Source of the DNA: an uncultured Clostridia bacterium
GTDB lineage: Bacteria > Bacillota > Clostridia > Oscillospirales > Oscillospiraceae
Direction: 5' to 3'
Assembly (NCBI GenBank): GCA_947367115.1
Contig: CANBCW010000007.1
Coordinates: 1-46,882 of the forward strand
DNA: 46,882 nt
In this document: one piece after another, positions 17,366-25,112 of the stretch
Layout: the number at the start of each line of letters is the position of its first letter
Position numbering within the stretch: position 1 is the first letter of the stretch
The notes under the pieces: generated by a model
Databases searched by the model: none
Seen by the model: the letters and a program-made list of their open reading frames with translations, nothing else
What the model was told of the DNA's origin: nothing
Program-made: the position numbers and the translations under genes

Positions 17366-19045
17366 ATGGCTGAAATCACTGAAAGCAAAAATTTCATCCA
17401 CGCTTTTATTGAAGAAGATATAGCGGAAGGCGGACGTTATGCCGGTCAGACTGTACACACCCGGTTTCCGCCGGAACCGAATGGATATCTGCACATCGGT
17501 CACTGCAAGGCTCTGATCATCGACTTCGGAACGGCTGAAAAATTCGGCGGCCTGTGCAACCTGCGTATGGACGATACCAACCCCACCAAAGAGGATGTGG
17601 AGTTCGTGGAGGCCATCCAGGAGGATATTCACTGGCTGGGCTTCGACTGGGGCGACCGTTTCTATTATGGCTCCGACTATTTTGAGAAGGACTATGAATA
17701 CGCCGTAGAGCTGATCAAAAAGGGGCTTGCCTACGTCTGCGAGCTGACCCCCGAGCAGGCCAAGGAGATGCGCGGCGACCTGAATACCCCTGCCACTTCC
17801 CCCTTCCGGGATCGTCCCATTGAGGAAAGCCTGGATCTGTTCGCCCGGATGCGTGCTGGCGAGTTTGAGGATAACAAGTATACCCTCCGGGCAAAGATTG
17901 ATCTGGCTTCCGGCAATTTCAATATGCGTGACCCGGTTATTTACCGCATCCGTCATATGCACCACCACCGTCAGGGGGACAAGTGGTGCATCTACCCCAT
18001 GTATGATTTCGCGCATCCCATCCAGGATGCTCTGGAGGGCATCACCCATTCCCTCTGCTCTCTGGAATTTGAGAACCACCGTCCCCTGTACAATTGGGTG
18101 GTAGAAAATGTGTCTGTGCCCCATCATCCCCGGCAGATCGAGTTTGCAAGACTCGGTATCGATCATACCGTGCTTTCCAAGCGCAAGCTCAGAGCGCTGG
18201 TGGAGAACGGCTATGTGTCCGGCTGGGATGACCCCCGGATGCCCACCCTGTGCGGTCTGCGCCGCCGGGGCTATACCCCCGCTTCCATCCGTAACTTCTG
18301 TGACCGCGTCGGTGTCGCTAAGAGTCCCAATACCATTGAGTACGCTTTCCTTGAGCACTGTCTGCGTGAGGATCTGAACGAAACCGCCCAGCGTGTTATG
18401 GCTGTTCTGAAGCCTGTGAAGCTGACCATCACCAACTACCCCGAAGGCCAGTCCGAGACCGTCACTGTGGAGAATAACCCCAACCGTCCCGAAGACGGAA
18501 CCCGGGAAGTCACGTTCTCCCGGAACCTGTGGATTGAGGCGGATGACTTCCTGGCTCAGCCCATCCCCAAGTATAAGCGCCTGTACCCCGATGGCCCCGA
18601 GTGCCGCCTGAAGGGCGCTTATCTGATCAAATGCACCGGCTGTGTCACCGACGAAAGCGGCAATGTAGTGGAAGTTCTGGCCACCTATGACCCTGAGTCC
18701 CGGGGCGGCGATCCTGCCGATGGCCGCAAGGTCAAGGGTGCGACAATCCACTGGGTTGATGCGGAAACTGCCGTGGATGCCGAGGTTCGTCAGTATTCCA
18801 ACCTCTTCGACGATCCGGATCCCGATGCCGCGGGCAAGGATTTCCTGGCCTGCCTGAACCCCAATTCTCTGGAGGTTCTGACCGGCTGCAAGCTGGAAAA
18901 GAGCCTTGCCGATGCCAAGACTCCTTCCTCATTCCAGTTCATGCGTCTGGGCTACTTCTGCCCCGACAGCAAGGACAGCTCTCCCGAGCATCTGGTGTTC
19001 AACCGCTCCGTCAGCCTGAAGGACAGCTTCAAGCCCGGTAAATAA
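17366..19045 (+). CDS. glnS: Glutaminyl-tRNA synthetase
   Basis: This class I synthetase charges tRNA-Gln directly. At 559 residues it is the length of the E. coli enzyme. The HIGH motif is HIGH at 43-46 in PPEPNGYLHIGH, and the KMSKS-like loop is VLSKRKL near residue 268. The C-terminal anticodon-binding beta-barrel regions follow (WIEADDF, TIHWVDAETAVDAEVR). The start has GAGAGG at good spacing. Codon use is strongly skewed to C-ending codons, like pheST, fitting high expression. Many Clostridia use GatCAB transamidation instead, so a direct GlnRS is a useful marker; whether gatCAB also exists cannot be seen here. Confidence 0.97.
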   Translation: MAEITESKNFIHAFIEEDIAEGGRYAGQTVHTRFPPEPNGYLHIGHCKALIIDFGTAEKFGGLCNLRMDDTNPTKEDVEFVEAIQEDIHWLGFDWGDRFYYGSDYFEKDYEYAVELIKKGLAYVCELTPEQAKEMRGDLNTPATSPFRDRPIEESLDLFARMRAGEFEDNKYTLRAKIDLASGNFNMRDPVIYRIRHMHHHRQGDKWCIYPMYDFAHPIQDALEGITHSLCSLEFENHRPLYNWVVENVSVPHHPRQIEFARLGIDHTVLSKRKLRALVENGYVSGWDDPRMPTLCGLRRRGYTPASIRNFCDRVGVAKSPNTIEYAFLEHCLREDLNETAQRVMAVLKPVKLTITNYPEGQSETVTVENNPNRPEDGTREVTFSRNLWIEADDFLAQPIPKYKRLYPDGPECRLKGAYLIKCTGCVTDESGNVVEVLATYDPESRGGDPADGRKVKGATIHWVDAETAVDAEVRQYSNLFDDPDPDAAGKDFLACLNPNSLEVLTGCKLEKSLADAKTPSSFQFMRLGYFCPDSKDSSPEHLVFNRSVSLKDSFKPGK

Positions 19046-19051
19046 AATTTA

Positions 19052-19075
19052 GCGGCGGCTCATTCGAGCCGCCGC
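19052..19075. terminator. Bidirectional terminator between glnS and the DUF4179 gene
   Basis: A perfect 10-bp GC-rich stem (GCGGCGGCTC with GAGCCGCCGC) and a 4-base loop lies between two convergent genes. The minus-strand side is followed by TAAATTTTATTT; the plus side is less T-rich. Confidence 0.85.
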
Positions 19076-19083
19076 GTTGCTAT

Positions 19084-20241
19084 TCAGTTCACATCTATGA
19101 TATGCTCACCACCGACCAAAATATAATCAATATCTTCCAATACGACCGGTTCTTTAAAATTGGAGTAATCGGCAACGCCAACGATACTATCCGGGTGGGG
19201 CCAGTCATGGGCCGCCGCGTCATAATAGGCCTCCATCGCTTCCACGATGCTTCCATCCTTCATGACAAGCTGGATTGGACCACCTTTCGCGAAGATATAC
19301 GTGTTGTTTGGGGTTGTGCTTGTGAAGTCCAATGTAATCGTCAAAGGCGTGATCGTGATCTCGTGCAGTGTTACAGTAAAGTCATATTCCTCATTGTAGT
19401 AACTCAGATCATCAGCATCGATCACCAGCCTGGCGTTTTCACGGTTCTCATCATTGAGTCCAATACTGATGTTAAATACACCTGTCAGCAGCTCCTGGCC
19501 GTCATACTGACCCCATCTCTGGATATACAGGCCGTAAAATGTCAGATATTTCTGCCCCGGACCGTTGAAGATAGCCAAATTGGACTCGCTATGGAGTCTG
19601 ATAACGAATTCCTTCACATTGTCTGTAGGATCATCATCCGCCAGAACAGTTACTCCATGGTTGAACCCCATATTGTGCAGGCTTTCCCCATACATATTAA
19701 ATTCATATTGGAGCTTCATACGACGGTTAGAGTCATGAGGTACTTTTGATCCATTGACATTGTAATAATACGATTTTGAATTTTCAAAATCGTAATAATA
19801 TCCATCCTCCTCCGATACATCCGGCAGAACGACCCCCTCCGGAGCCTCCACCCGCAGATGCAGGAAATAGTGATCCTCGTCCGCAACGGCTCTAATGGGC
19901 GTAATGGTCGTTCCGTTGCTGGTAACGCTTTCTTCAAAGGTTCTGCCGATATCGCCAACCAATTCGATCTGCTTGTCTGAAAGCATCATGCCAAAAAAGT
20001 TACCGAACAACGCCCCTTCGTTAAATACCGTATCCGCCGCAAATACGGTAACAGTCATCGTTGCAAGCACAGCGGCCACGGCAGCCACACGCCCCAGCCA
20101 CTTAAGATTAACCTTGTTTTTCGCACCAATTCTGCCCATTGTCTTTTCTTTGATCCGATGGGTAGACATCATATAGGCACTCTTTAATTCGATATCATCC
20201 ACCGATAGGCCATCCAGCAATTCCGAGATTTTGCGTTCCAT
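19084..20241 (-). CDS. DUF4179 membrane protein, probable anti-sigma factor
   Basis: The 385-residue single-pass protein has a cytoplasmic N-terminus of about 45 residues (starting MERKISELLDGLSVDDIELK), one membrane segment (about 50-69, AAVAAVLATMTVTVFA) and a large extracellular part. This is the DUF4179 layout, a family regularly paired with ECF sigma factors and thought to hold them inactive. The ATG directly abuts the sigma factor stop (TAAATG) with GGGAGG 8 bases upstream. The short N-terminal part would bind sigma; the outer domain would sense an unknown signal. No catalytic motif is visible. The anti-sigma role is inferred from family and position. Confidence 0.85.
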   Translation of the reverse strand: MERKISELLDGLSVDDIELKSAYMMSTHRIKEKTMGRIGAKNKVNLKWLGRVAAVAAVLATMTVTVFAADTVFNEGALFGNFFGMMLSDKQIELVGDIGRTFEESVTSNGTTITPIRAVADEDHYFLHLRVEAPEGVVLPDVSEEDGYYYDFENSKSYYYNVNGSKVPHDSNRRMKLQYEFNMYGESLHNMGFNHGVTVLADDDPTDNVKEFVIRLHSESNLAIFNGPGQKYLTFYGLYIQRWGQYDGQELLTGVFNISIGLNDENRENARLVIDADDLSYYNEEYDFTVTLHEITITPLTITLDFTSTTPNNTYIFAKGGPIQLVMKDGSIVEAMEAYYDAAAHDWPHPDSIVGVADYSNFKEPVVLEDIDYILVGGEHIIDVN

Positions 20242-20778
20242 TTACAAATCCCTCCCTGTTAAATATTCTTTCAGTTTCATCCTGCCCCGGCGCAGTCTGG
20301 TTTTGACCGTGGATTCCGGCATCCGCATTTCCCGGGAAATCTCGCTGACCTGCTGGGCAAAATAATAATGCCGCAGAAAAATCTCCCGATCCTTAGGTTC
20401 CAAGCGATCAACAGCCTGCCGAATCAGTCTGCGCTCTTCCTCGCGCTCCAGACGCTCTATGAGTGAGTCGTCCGCAAGTATCAGAACATCTTCCTCCAGC
20501 GGAAGCTCCTGCCCAATCTGTCGGAGTTTATTCTTCGCCTTATGCCGTGCCACCGCGCCAAGCCACGCCTTGACTTTTCCTGCGATCAGCTCCTCCGCCT
20601 GATTCCATGCCGCCAGAAACACATCTGACACCACTTCTTCCGCATCTTCTGATGTCATTGCTGATCGAAGGATATTCCAAACAATCGTGGACACATAGGG
20701 TATGTACCGATCCATAAGGAATCTAAGTCCATCCGGATCTTTGTCCCGCATTTTTTGTATTGCCTTTTCTTCCCTCAT
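20242..20778 (-). CDS. ECF-type RNA polymerase sigma factor
   Basis: This sigma-70 family factor of about 178 residues has region 2 (LMDRYIPYVSTIVWNIL, SEDAEEVVSDVFLAAW) and region 4 with a helix-turn-helix (VSEISREMRMPESTVKTRLRRGR), but no regions 1 or 3, which defines the ECF group. The frame is open to an ATG at 20824-20826 without a ribosome site; ATG 20776-20778 has TAGGAG about 10 bases upstream and gives the typical N-terminus, so it is preferred. It is followed without a gap by its presumed anti-sigma partner. A TGAAAC element upstream could be an ECF-type -35, hinting at autoregulation. Confidence 0.92.
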   Translation of the reverse strand: MREEKAIQKMRDKDPDGLRFLMDRYIPYVSTIVWNILRSAMTSEDAEEVVSDVFLAAWNQAEELIAGKVKAWLGAVARHKAKNKLRQIGQELPLEEDVLILADDSLIERLEREEERRLIRQAVDRLEPKDREIFLRHYYFAQQVSEISREMRMPESTVKTRLRRGRMKLKEYLTGRDL

Positions 20779-20891
20779 TTGCTTGATGCTCCTAAATCCG
20801 CCGTGAAAGCTGCTTTCATTTATCATATCACAAATTGCGGCATCCAGGTTTCACCTTTTGCAGATCTTTTCTTTGACATTTCTTTATATGC

Positions 20892-20929
20892 CTTCTATTT
20901 TGTTTCCAAATTTTCATCTTCTATTTTGT
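20892..20929. repeat. Direct repeat in a divergent control region
   Basis: The 12-mer CTTCTATTTTGT occurs at 20892-20903 and 20918-20929, 26 bases apart start to start, each followed within a few bases by TTTCCA. The pair lies just upstream of the -35 of the divergent gene at 21020, a position suited to an activator or repressor. Confidence 0.6.
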
Positions 20930-20942
20930 AGAGGTTTCCATC

Positions 20943-20971
20943 TTTACAATTAATGGTTATTATTCTATAAT
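20943..20971 (+). promoter_or_regulatory. Promoter of the duplicated membrane protein gene
   Basis: TTTACA (20943-20948) and a perfect TATAAT (20966-20971) are separated by 17 bases, 49 bases before the ATG at 21020. Confidence 0.8.
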
Positions 20972-21019
20972 GAAATTGAGGCGAAAAACCGCCAAATTTT
21001 ATGAAAGGACTAAATAATC

Positions 21020-22474
21020 ATGAGGAAAGCCGTCAGATTACTACTCGTCACCATTGCCGTTACTCTGCTTGCATGTTTCGGCACCACGCCTGCCTTCGCC
21101 GCTGAAGAAGTAATCATGGATTATCATGATTTATTCGTACAATACAAAGAAATGGACGGTATGGCTGCAGACAGATACCAAATAGAGGTAAATGAAATTT
21201 TTGACACGGATCCGGATAGATTTATCGCTGAACTATCAAAAGAAGATGCAGATACCATCATTCATCACGCATTTTACCTCGCGCATGAGCAATCTTATAA
21301 AAATGGTAATACCTCTGTTCATGAAGATCATCTCAATGCCCGCCTCGAAAGTATGACCGCTGGTTCTCCTCTTGCTGATACGGTCACACTTCTTTTGAAC
21401 GGAAATATCATGTATGAAGCAAGTAGTTCCTGCATTGATCCCGACCAATATAAACAGAATAATTATCAAAAAGTTCAAAATGCCTATCAAAAAGATCCAG
21501 AACTGTTTCTCCTGTCACTTTCATATTTCAGCAACTCCAGTACTATCCCACATGAGATAGCGGGAGCGATCGTATACGAACTCAGTTATGATGAATTGAC
21601 CAATTTGAATGCACAGCTTACCGCTGATGCCAAGGCTGTGTGGGCCGACAATGATGTTCAAAGTGTTATTGAGCTGCTTCAGGAAAAGATCCTGCAAGTT
21701 ATGATTGTGTTCGGTTATGAAGAAACTGATCTCTCAACTCTTTTTTCATTTGCAGATGAAGTAAACGGTTATCTGGCAGATGCTTACTATATCCAAGTAA
21801 GCAATACTTTTGACGCAGCACCGGAGGATTTCATTGCTGCTCTGTCAAAGCTATCCTTTGATAAAATCAACACGCTCGCCTATTACATTGCCGCTGCACA
21901 CAGTCAGGATCTTGACAGCTACAGCACAATTCTGGACAAAATGTATCAGGCCGCCGTCCCCAGCTCAGCGGAGCAGGATACCCTGTTCCTTATGCGCCTG
22001 AGCCTTCTAAGAATCGATTCTGCCCCCGACACATTGGTGCAGGCATATCACGAACATGTACAAGCCTGTTACAGAGAAAACCCCTATCTGTTCCTTATGA
22101 GTCTTACCAGCTCCGACATCCGCGTTTACAATGATTTTGCCAACGCATTAGCTTTCGGGCTGAACCCGGAAGAACTGGAGACTTTGGATGCACAGCTCTC
22201 CTGCAATGCATCCGCAGACTGGGCAACAGATGAAATTCAAACACTGATCCGCACCCTCCGCAGCCAAATTGATGCCATGCTGAACCCTCCGCCCCCGGTC
22301 ACAGAGCCCGAACCGACCGAAACCTTGCCCCACGAAACGGATCCGACTGAGGTTTCCCATAGCATAGCAGATCCACCTAAAAACGATTATACAGTCGCGC
22401 TGATCTGCGTATCGATCATTATAATGCTCTGTGCCACTGCCTTCTTCCTAATTCAAAAGCATAAGCGTTCATAA
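21020..22474 (+). CDS. Secreted, membrane-anchored protein with internal duplication, unknown function
   Basis: The 484-residue protein begins with a signal peptide ending near AFA-AE (about residue 27). Two related halves of about 180 residues follow: copy one starts near residue 45 (AADRYQIEVNEIFDTDPDRF), copy two near 250 (LADAYYIQVSNTFDAAPEDF). Each later has a YxxxPxLFLxSL segment, an AxxxxLxxxEL/EEL segment and an LNAQLTADAKAVW / LDAQLSCNASADW segment. A Pro/Glu/Thr-rich linker (about 425-450) leads to a C-terminal membrane helix and a basic tail KHKRS. The protein is thus displayed outside and anchored by its C-terminus. I do not recognise the family and see no catalytic motif. The ATG follows AAAGGACTAAATAATC. 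It is divergent from the ECF sigma gene, so it may belong to that response. Confidence 0.85.
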   Translation: MRKAVRLLLVTIAVTLLACFGTTPAFAAEEVIMDYHDLFVQYKEMDGMAADRYQIEVNEIFDTDPDRFIAELSKEDADTIIHHAFYLAHEQSYKNGNTSVHEDHLNARLESMTAGSPLADTVTLLLNGNIMYEASSSCIDPDQYKQNNYQKVQNAYQKDPELFLLSLSYFSNSSTIPHEIAGAIVYELSYDELTNLNAQLTADAKAVWADNDVQSVIELLQEKILQVMIVFGYEETDLSTLFSFADEVNGYLADAYYIQVSNTFDAAPEDFIAALSKLSFDKINTLAYYIAAAHSQDLDSYSTILDKMYQAAVPSSAEQDTLFLMRLSLLRIDSAPDTLVQAYHEHVQACYRENPYLFLMSLTSSDIRVYNDFANALAFGLNPEELETLDAQLSCNASADWATDEIQTLIRTLRSQIDAMLNPPPPVTEPEPTETLPHETDPTEVSHSIADPPKNDYTVALICVSIIIMLCATAFFLIQKHKRS

Positions 22475-22479
22475 AAAAC

Positions 22480-22510
22480 TACGCCGTACCGGCTTGACCG
22501 GTACGGCGTA
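22480..22510. terminator. Bidirectional terminator between convergent genes
   Basis: A 13-bp stem (TACGCCGTACCGG and its complement) with a 5-base loop sits between the stops at 22474 and 22515. A-runs on the left and T-runs on the right make it suitable for both strands. Confidence 0.9.
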
Positions 22511-22514
22511 ACAT

Positions 22515-23153
22515 TTACTTTTTTTCTTTGATCTGAGCCTGCAGGTGCATACTCAGCACCGCAAGGGATGTTGCCATATTCTCATGCTGGACAAGAATAT
22601 TGGCAGGCACCTCCAGATGGGTGGGCGCAAAGGTCCAGATGGCCTTGATTCCACATGCAATCAGCTGGTCACACACACTCTGCGCGTGCTCACCGGGAAC
22701 AGTGATAATTCCCATAAGCACTTTATGGGTACGGCAGAAGCCCTCCAACTGGCTGATATGGTAGATCGGCTTGCCATCCTCAGTCTTGTCCGCTGCGGGA
22801 GCCACATCAAACGCAGCCAGAATATTCAGGCCGTAGGCCGCGAAGCCGCTGTAGCCCAGCAGCGCCTGCCCCAGCTTGCCCGCTCCGATGAGCACCGCGT
22901 CGGTGGTATTATCATAGCCCAGGAACTGCTCAATATCATCGATCAGAACCGATCTGGGATAGCCGATCTTCGGCCGCCCGCCGTCGGATACCATAGCAAG
23001 ATCCTTGCGAACCTGAACTTCCCCCATCCCCAGCGCGTTTGCCAGCGCTGTGGCAGAGATATAGGGAGAACCGTTTTCAGGGATACTTTTCAGATATGCC
23101 AGATACCCCGGCAGGCGCTTCAGTACGGACTTGGAAATCTCCTTGCGTTCCAT
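22515..23153 (-). CDS. rex: Redox-sensing transcriptional repressor Rex
   Basis: Rex senses the NADH/NAD+ ratio and represses fermentation and anaerobic metabolism genes when NADH is low. The 212-residue protein has the N-terminal winged helix (KRLPGYLAYL, MGEVQVRKDLAMVS) and a Rossmann domain with GAGKLGQALLGY near residue 90 for dinucleotide binding, and ends with the C-terminal helix used in the domain-swapped dimer. The ATG 23151-23153 follows AAGGGA. Its promoter overlaps the 3' end of sigE and carries several CGATA palindromes, so it can be transcribed alone or with spoIIGA-sigE. Confidence 0.95.
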   Translation of the reverse strand: MERKEISKSVLKRLPGYLAYLKSIPENGSPYISATALANALGMGEVQVRKDLAMVSDGGRPKIGYPRSVLIDDIEQFLGYDNTTDAVLIGAGKLGQALLGYSGFAAYGLNILAAFDVAPAADKTEDGKPIYHISQLEGFCRTHKVLMGIITVPGEHAQSVCDQLIACGIKAIWTFAPTHLEVPANILVQHENMATSLAVLSMHLQAQIKEKK

Positions 23154-23165
23154 AGCATCGTTCCC

Positions 23166-23219
23166 TTTCGATATGAATTTTTATCGATAAATTTCTATAT
23201 CGATTTTATCATATCGAAA
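23166..23219. promoter_or_regulatory. Cluster of CGATA-type palindromes in the rex promoter (candidate operator)
   Basis: A perfect 11-base inverted repeat (TTTCGATATGA at 23166-23176, TCATATCGAAA at 23209-23219) encloses a 10-base perfect palindrome TTATCGATAA (23181-23190) and a further ATATCGAT (23197-23204). The array covers the spacer, -10 and start region of the rex promoter. It does not match the usual TTGTTAA-type Rex box that I know. Confidence 0.6.
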
Positions 23220-23230
23220 CCAAAAGTCAA
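23203..23230 (-). promoter_or_regulatory. Promoter of rex
   Basis: On the minus strand TTGACT (23225-23230) and TAAAAT (23203-23208) are 16 bases apart. The -35 overlaps the sigE stop codon. Confidence 0.65.
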
Positions 23231-23937
23231 GCGCAACTTGTTTGGCGGAGCATTTCTTTTCGCAGGCGCATCATGATTCTCTTTTCCAGACGAGAGATGT
23301 ACGACTGTGAGATGCCCATTTTCTGCGCCACCTCTTTCTGGGTCAGCTCTTTTCGCCCCTCCAACCCAAAGCGCATCGCCACGATCTCTCGTTCCCGGTC
23401 AGGAAGCTGGCTGAGCGCCTGACGAAGCAGACATAAATCAACGTCATCCTCCAGCGGGCGCATGATCATATCCTCATCGGTACCTAAAATGTCGGACAGC
23501 AGCAGTTCATTACCGTCGTAATCCATATTGATCGGCTCATCTAACGAGATTTCGGTCTTCTGATTTGCGATCTTGCGAATGTGCATCAAAATCTCATTCT
23601 CAATGCACCGGGAAGCATAGGTCGCCAGCTTGATATTTTTTTCCCTTCGGTATGTACTGATCGCTTTGATCAGGCCGATCGTTCCGATGGAGATCAGATC
23701 CTCAAGGTTCACCCCGGTGTTCTCAAAGCGCCGCGAGATATAGACCACCAGCCGCAGATTATGCTCAATCAGCCGCTGCTTCGCCGCCTCGCTCCCCTGC
23801 TCCAGCTGTTCCAGCGCGTCCTGCTCTTCCTGCCCTTTCAGCGGCGCAGGGAGCACATCACTGCCGCCGATGTAGTAAATTTCCTTCTTTGGCACCAGAC
23901 CGATCCACGACAAAAAATCCATGATTATTTCCTTCAT
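23227..23937 (-). CDS. sigE: Sporulation sigma factor sigma-E (precursor)
   Basis: Sigma-E directs early mother-cell transcription in sporulation and is made as an inactive precursor. The 236-residue protein closely follows Bacillus Sig[16 protein letters not shown], then [54 protein letters not shown], and the region 4 helix-turn-helix [15 protein letters not shown]. The N-terminal pro-sequence is somewhat shorter than in Bacillus. The ATG 23935-23937 overlaps the spoIIGA stop as ATGA; a second ATG five codons in has AAGGAA at better spacing and is a possible start. Co-expression with its processing protease SpoIIGA is the rule. Confidence 0.96.
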   Translation of the reverse strand: MKEIIMDFLSWIGLVPKKEIYYIGGSDVLPAPLKGQEEQDALEQLEQGSEAAKQRLIEHNLRLVVYISRRFENTGVNLEDLISIGTIGLIKAISTYRREKNIKLATYASRCIENEILMHIRKIANQKTEISLDEPINMDYDGNELLLSDILGTDEDMIMRPLEDDVDLCLLRQALSQLPDREREIVAMRFGLEGRKELTQKEVAQKMGISQSYISRLEKRIMMRLRKEMLRQTSCA

Positions 23938-24686
23938 ATCGCCCCTCCTGTCAATGCTTCATATGGTTTTCCCTTTCCAAGCTCATTGGGCGCGAAAGCA
24001 ACCAGACAGCTTCCTTGCCATGAGCCGATCTTCACATTCTCAAACCGCTTTACAGGCAGCACGCCATTGCTGCATCCAACCGCATGGAACGGCACCAGCC
24101 GCAGGCCGGGAATCTTCTCCATGGCTTTCACCGGATCGGATAGCTCCTCCGCCGTCAGTCCCAACAGACGATATCCAACATTGCTGGACACCACCAAAAT
24201 CTGCTGTCCTGTTAAGGGATCTGTCAAGGTATTCCCGGTATCTTTCAAGGCTGTAAACCGCACCTCTCCGATCCGAACACAGATGTATTCCCTACCGGCT
24301 TTCCCCTGAAAGCCAATCAAGCACATCAGACATACTCCCGCGGCCGCCAGCAGAAGAGACCAAAAGCTTCCACTTTCCAATCCCATAGCCACGCCTCCTA
24401 GGGACATGCTCAGCAGTACAAACAGGATGCCCCGGCGTATTGATTCCTTTTGAAATCCAAAAGCAATCCCCGCCATGATTGCCAGACAGACAATGCGCCA
24501 TAGGGTTCCAGCCAAAAAGGTCAGCCCGGGAACCAAGCAGACGCCACCGTACAGTCCCCCCAGAACCGCTGCGGGTATCGCCCGCTTTACGCCTGAAGCG
24601 TACCCTGACAGGCGGTTGGTACCGACGAGCAGCAGCAGATCCACCAGGAAGTTCAGCAGAATCAATAAATCCAAATAGACCGGCAT
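23934..24686 (-). CDS. spoIIGA: Sigma-E processing peptidase SpoIIGA
   Basis: This membrane aspartic protease of the mother cell removes the pro-sequence of sigma-E after SpoIIR signalling across the septum. The 250-residue protein has an N-terminal half of about five membrane segments and a C-terminal protease domain with the catalytic motif ALKDTGNTL (D149-T-G151). It begins [20 protein letters not shown], typical of the family. GGGGGGATTAG precedes the ATG. It overlaps sigE by 4 bases. I could not see a convincing promoter or 0A box upstream, although control by Spo0A is known for the Bacillus gene. Confidence 0.94.
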   Translation of the reverse strand: MPVYLDLLILLNFLVDLLLLVGTNRLSGYASGVKRAIPAAVLGGLYGGVCLVPGLTFLAGTLWRIVCLAIMAGIAFGFQKESIRRGILFVLLSMSLGGVAMGLESGSFWSLLLAAAGVCLMCLIGFQGKAGREYICVRIGEVRFTALKDTGNTLTDPLTGQQILVVSSNVGYRLLGLTAEELSDPVKAMEKIPGLRLVPFHAVGCSNGVLPVKRFENVKIGSWQGSCLVAFAPNELGKGKPYEALTGGAI

Positions 24687-24816
24687 CTAATCCCCCCTGT
24701 CCGATGTAGCTTCAGTTTAATCTCCATCCACAGAAAAGTTGGTCGCAATCTCAGTGCCGCGCAAACGCAAATCTCGTCCTGTCCTCTGCCGCTACTGCAC
24801 CAAGCAGTCCGGTTAT

Positions 24817-24850
24817 AAAAAAATCGGCAGCCAAATCAATCGGCTGCCGA
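24817..24850 (-). terminator. Terminator of the DUF951 gene
   Basis: A 9-bp stem (TCGGCAGCC at 24824-24832, GGCTGCCGA at 24842-24850) is followed on the minus strand by seven T. It starts just past the DUF951 stop. The remaining 24687-24816 before spoIIGA holds no gene that I can see. Confidence 0.85.
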
Positions 24851-24854
24851 ATAT

Positions 24855-25049
24855 TTATGTCGATGAATTCTCTGTATGCTGTACCGAGCGAATATTCTTC
24901 TCGGTCTTGTGCCGTGGCACCATGACCTCATGGCCGCAGCCCAGACACCGCAAGCGAAGATCCGCGCCGGTGCGCAGCACCAGCCAACGCTTCTCCCCAC
25001 AGGGATGGGGCTTTTTCATCGTCAAAATGTCACCTAAGCTGATGTTCAT
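24855..25049 (-). CDS. DUF951 family protein
   Basis: This small protein of 64 residues has the fixed DUF951 pattern: a start like MNISLGDILTMKKPHPCG, then WLVLRTGADLRLRCLGCGHEVMVPR. Three Cys and a His suggest a zinc-ribbon fold. The family is widespread in Firmicutes and often lies next to translation or chromosome-partitioning genes; its function is unknown. GGAGG stands 5 bases before the ATG. It is divergent from the S1-domain gene at 25113. Confidence 0.9.
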   Translation of the reverse strand: MNISLGDILTMKKPHPCGEKRWLVLRTGADLRLRCLGCGHEVMVPRHKTEKNIRSVQHTENSST

Positions 25050-25112
25050 AGTATCCTCCTGTCATACGGCATCGCTTCACGCCGTAGGATAATTGAAAAA
25101 GGGGGTCATTGC

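Noticed and set aside
24687..24810. 0A box or clear promoter before spoIIGA
   Set aside because: No TTGTCGAA-like box and no -35/-10 pair with correct spacing was convincing.
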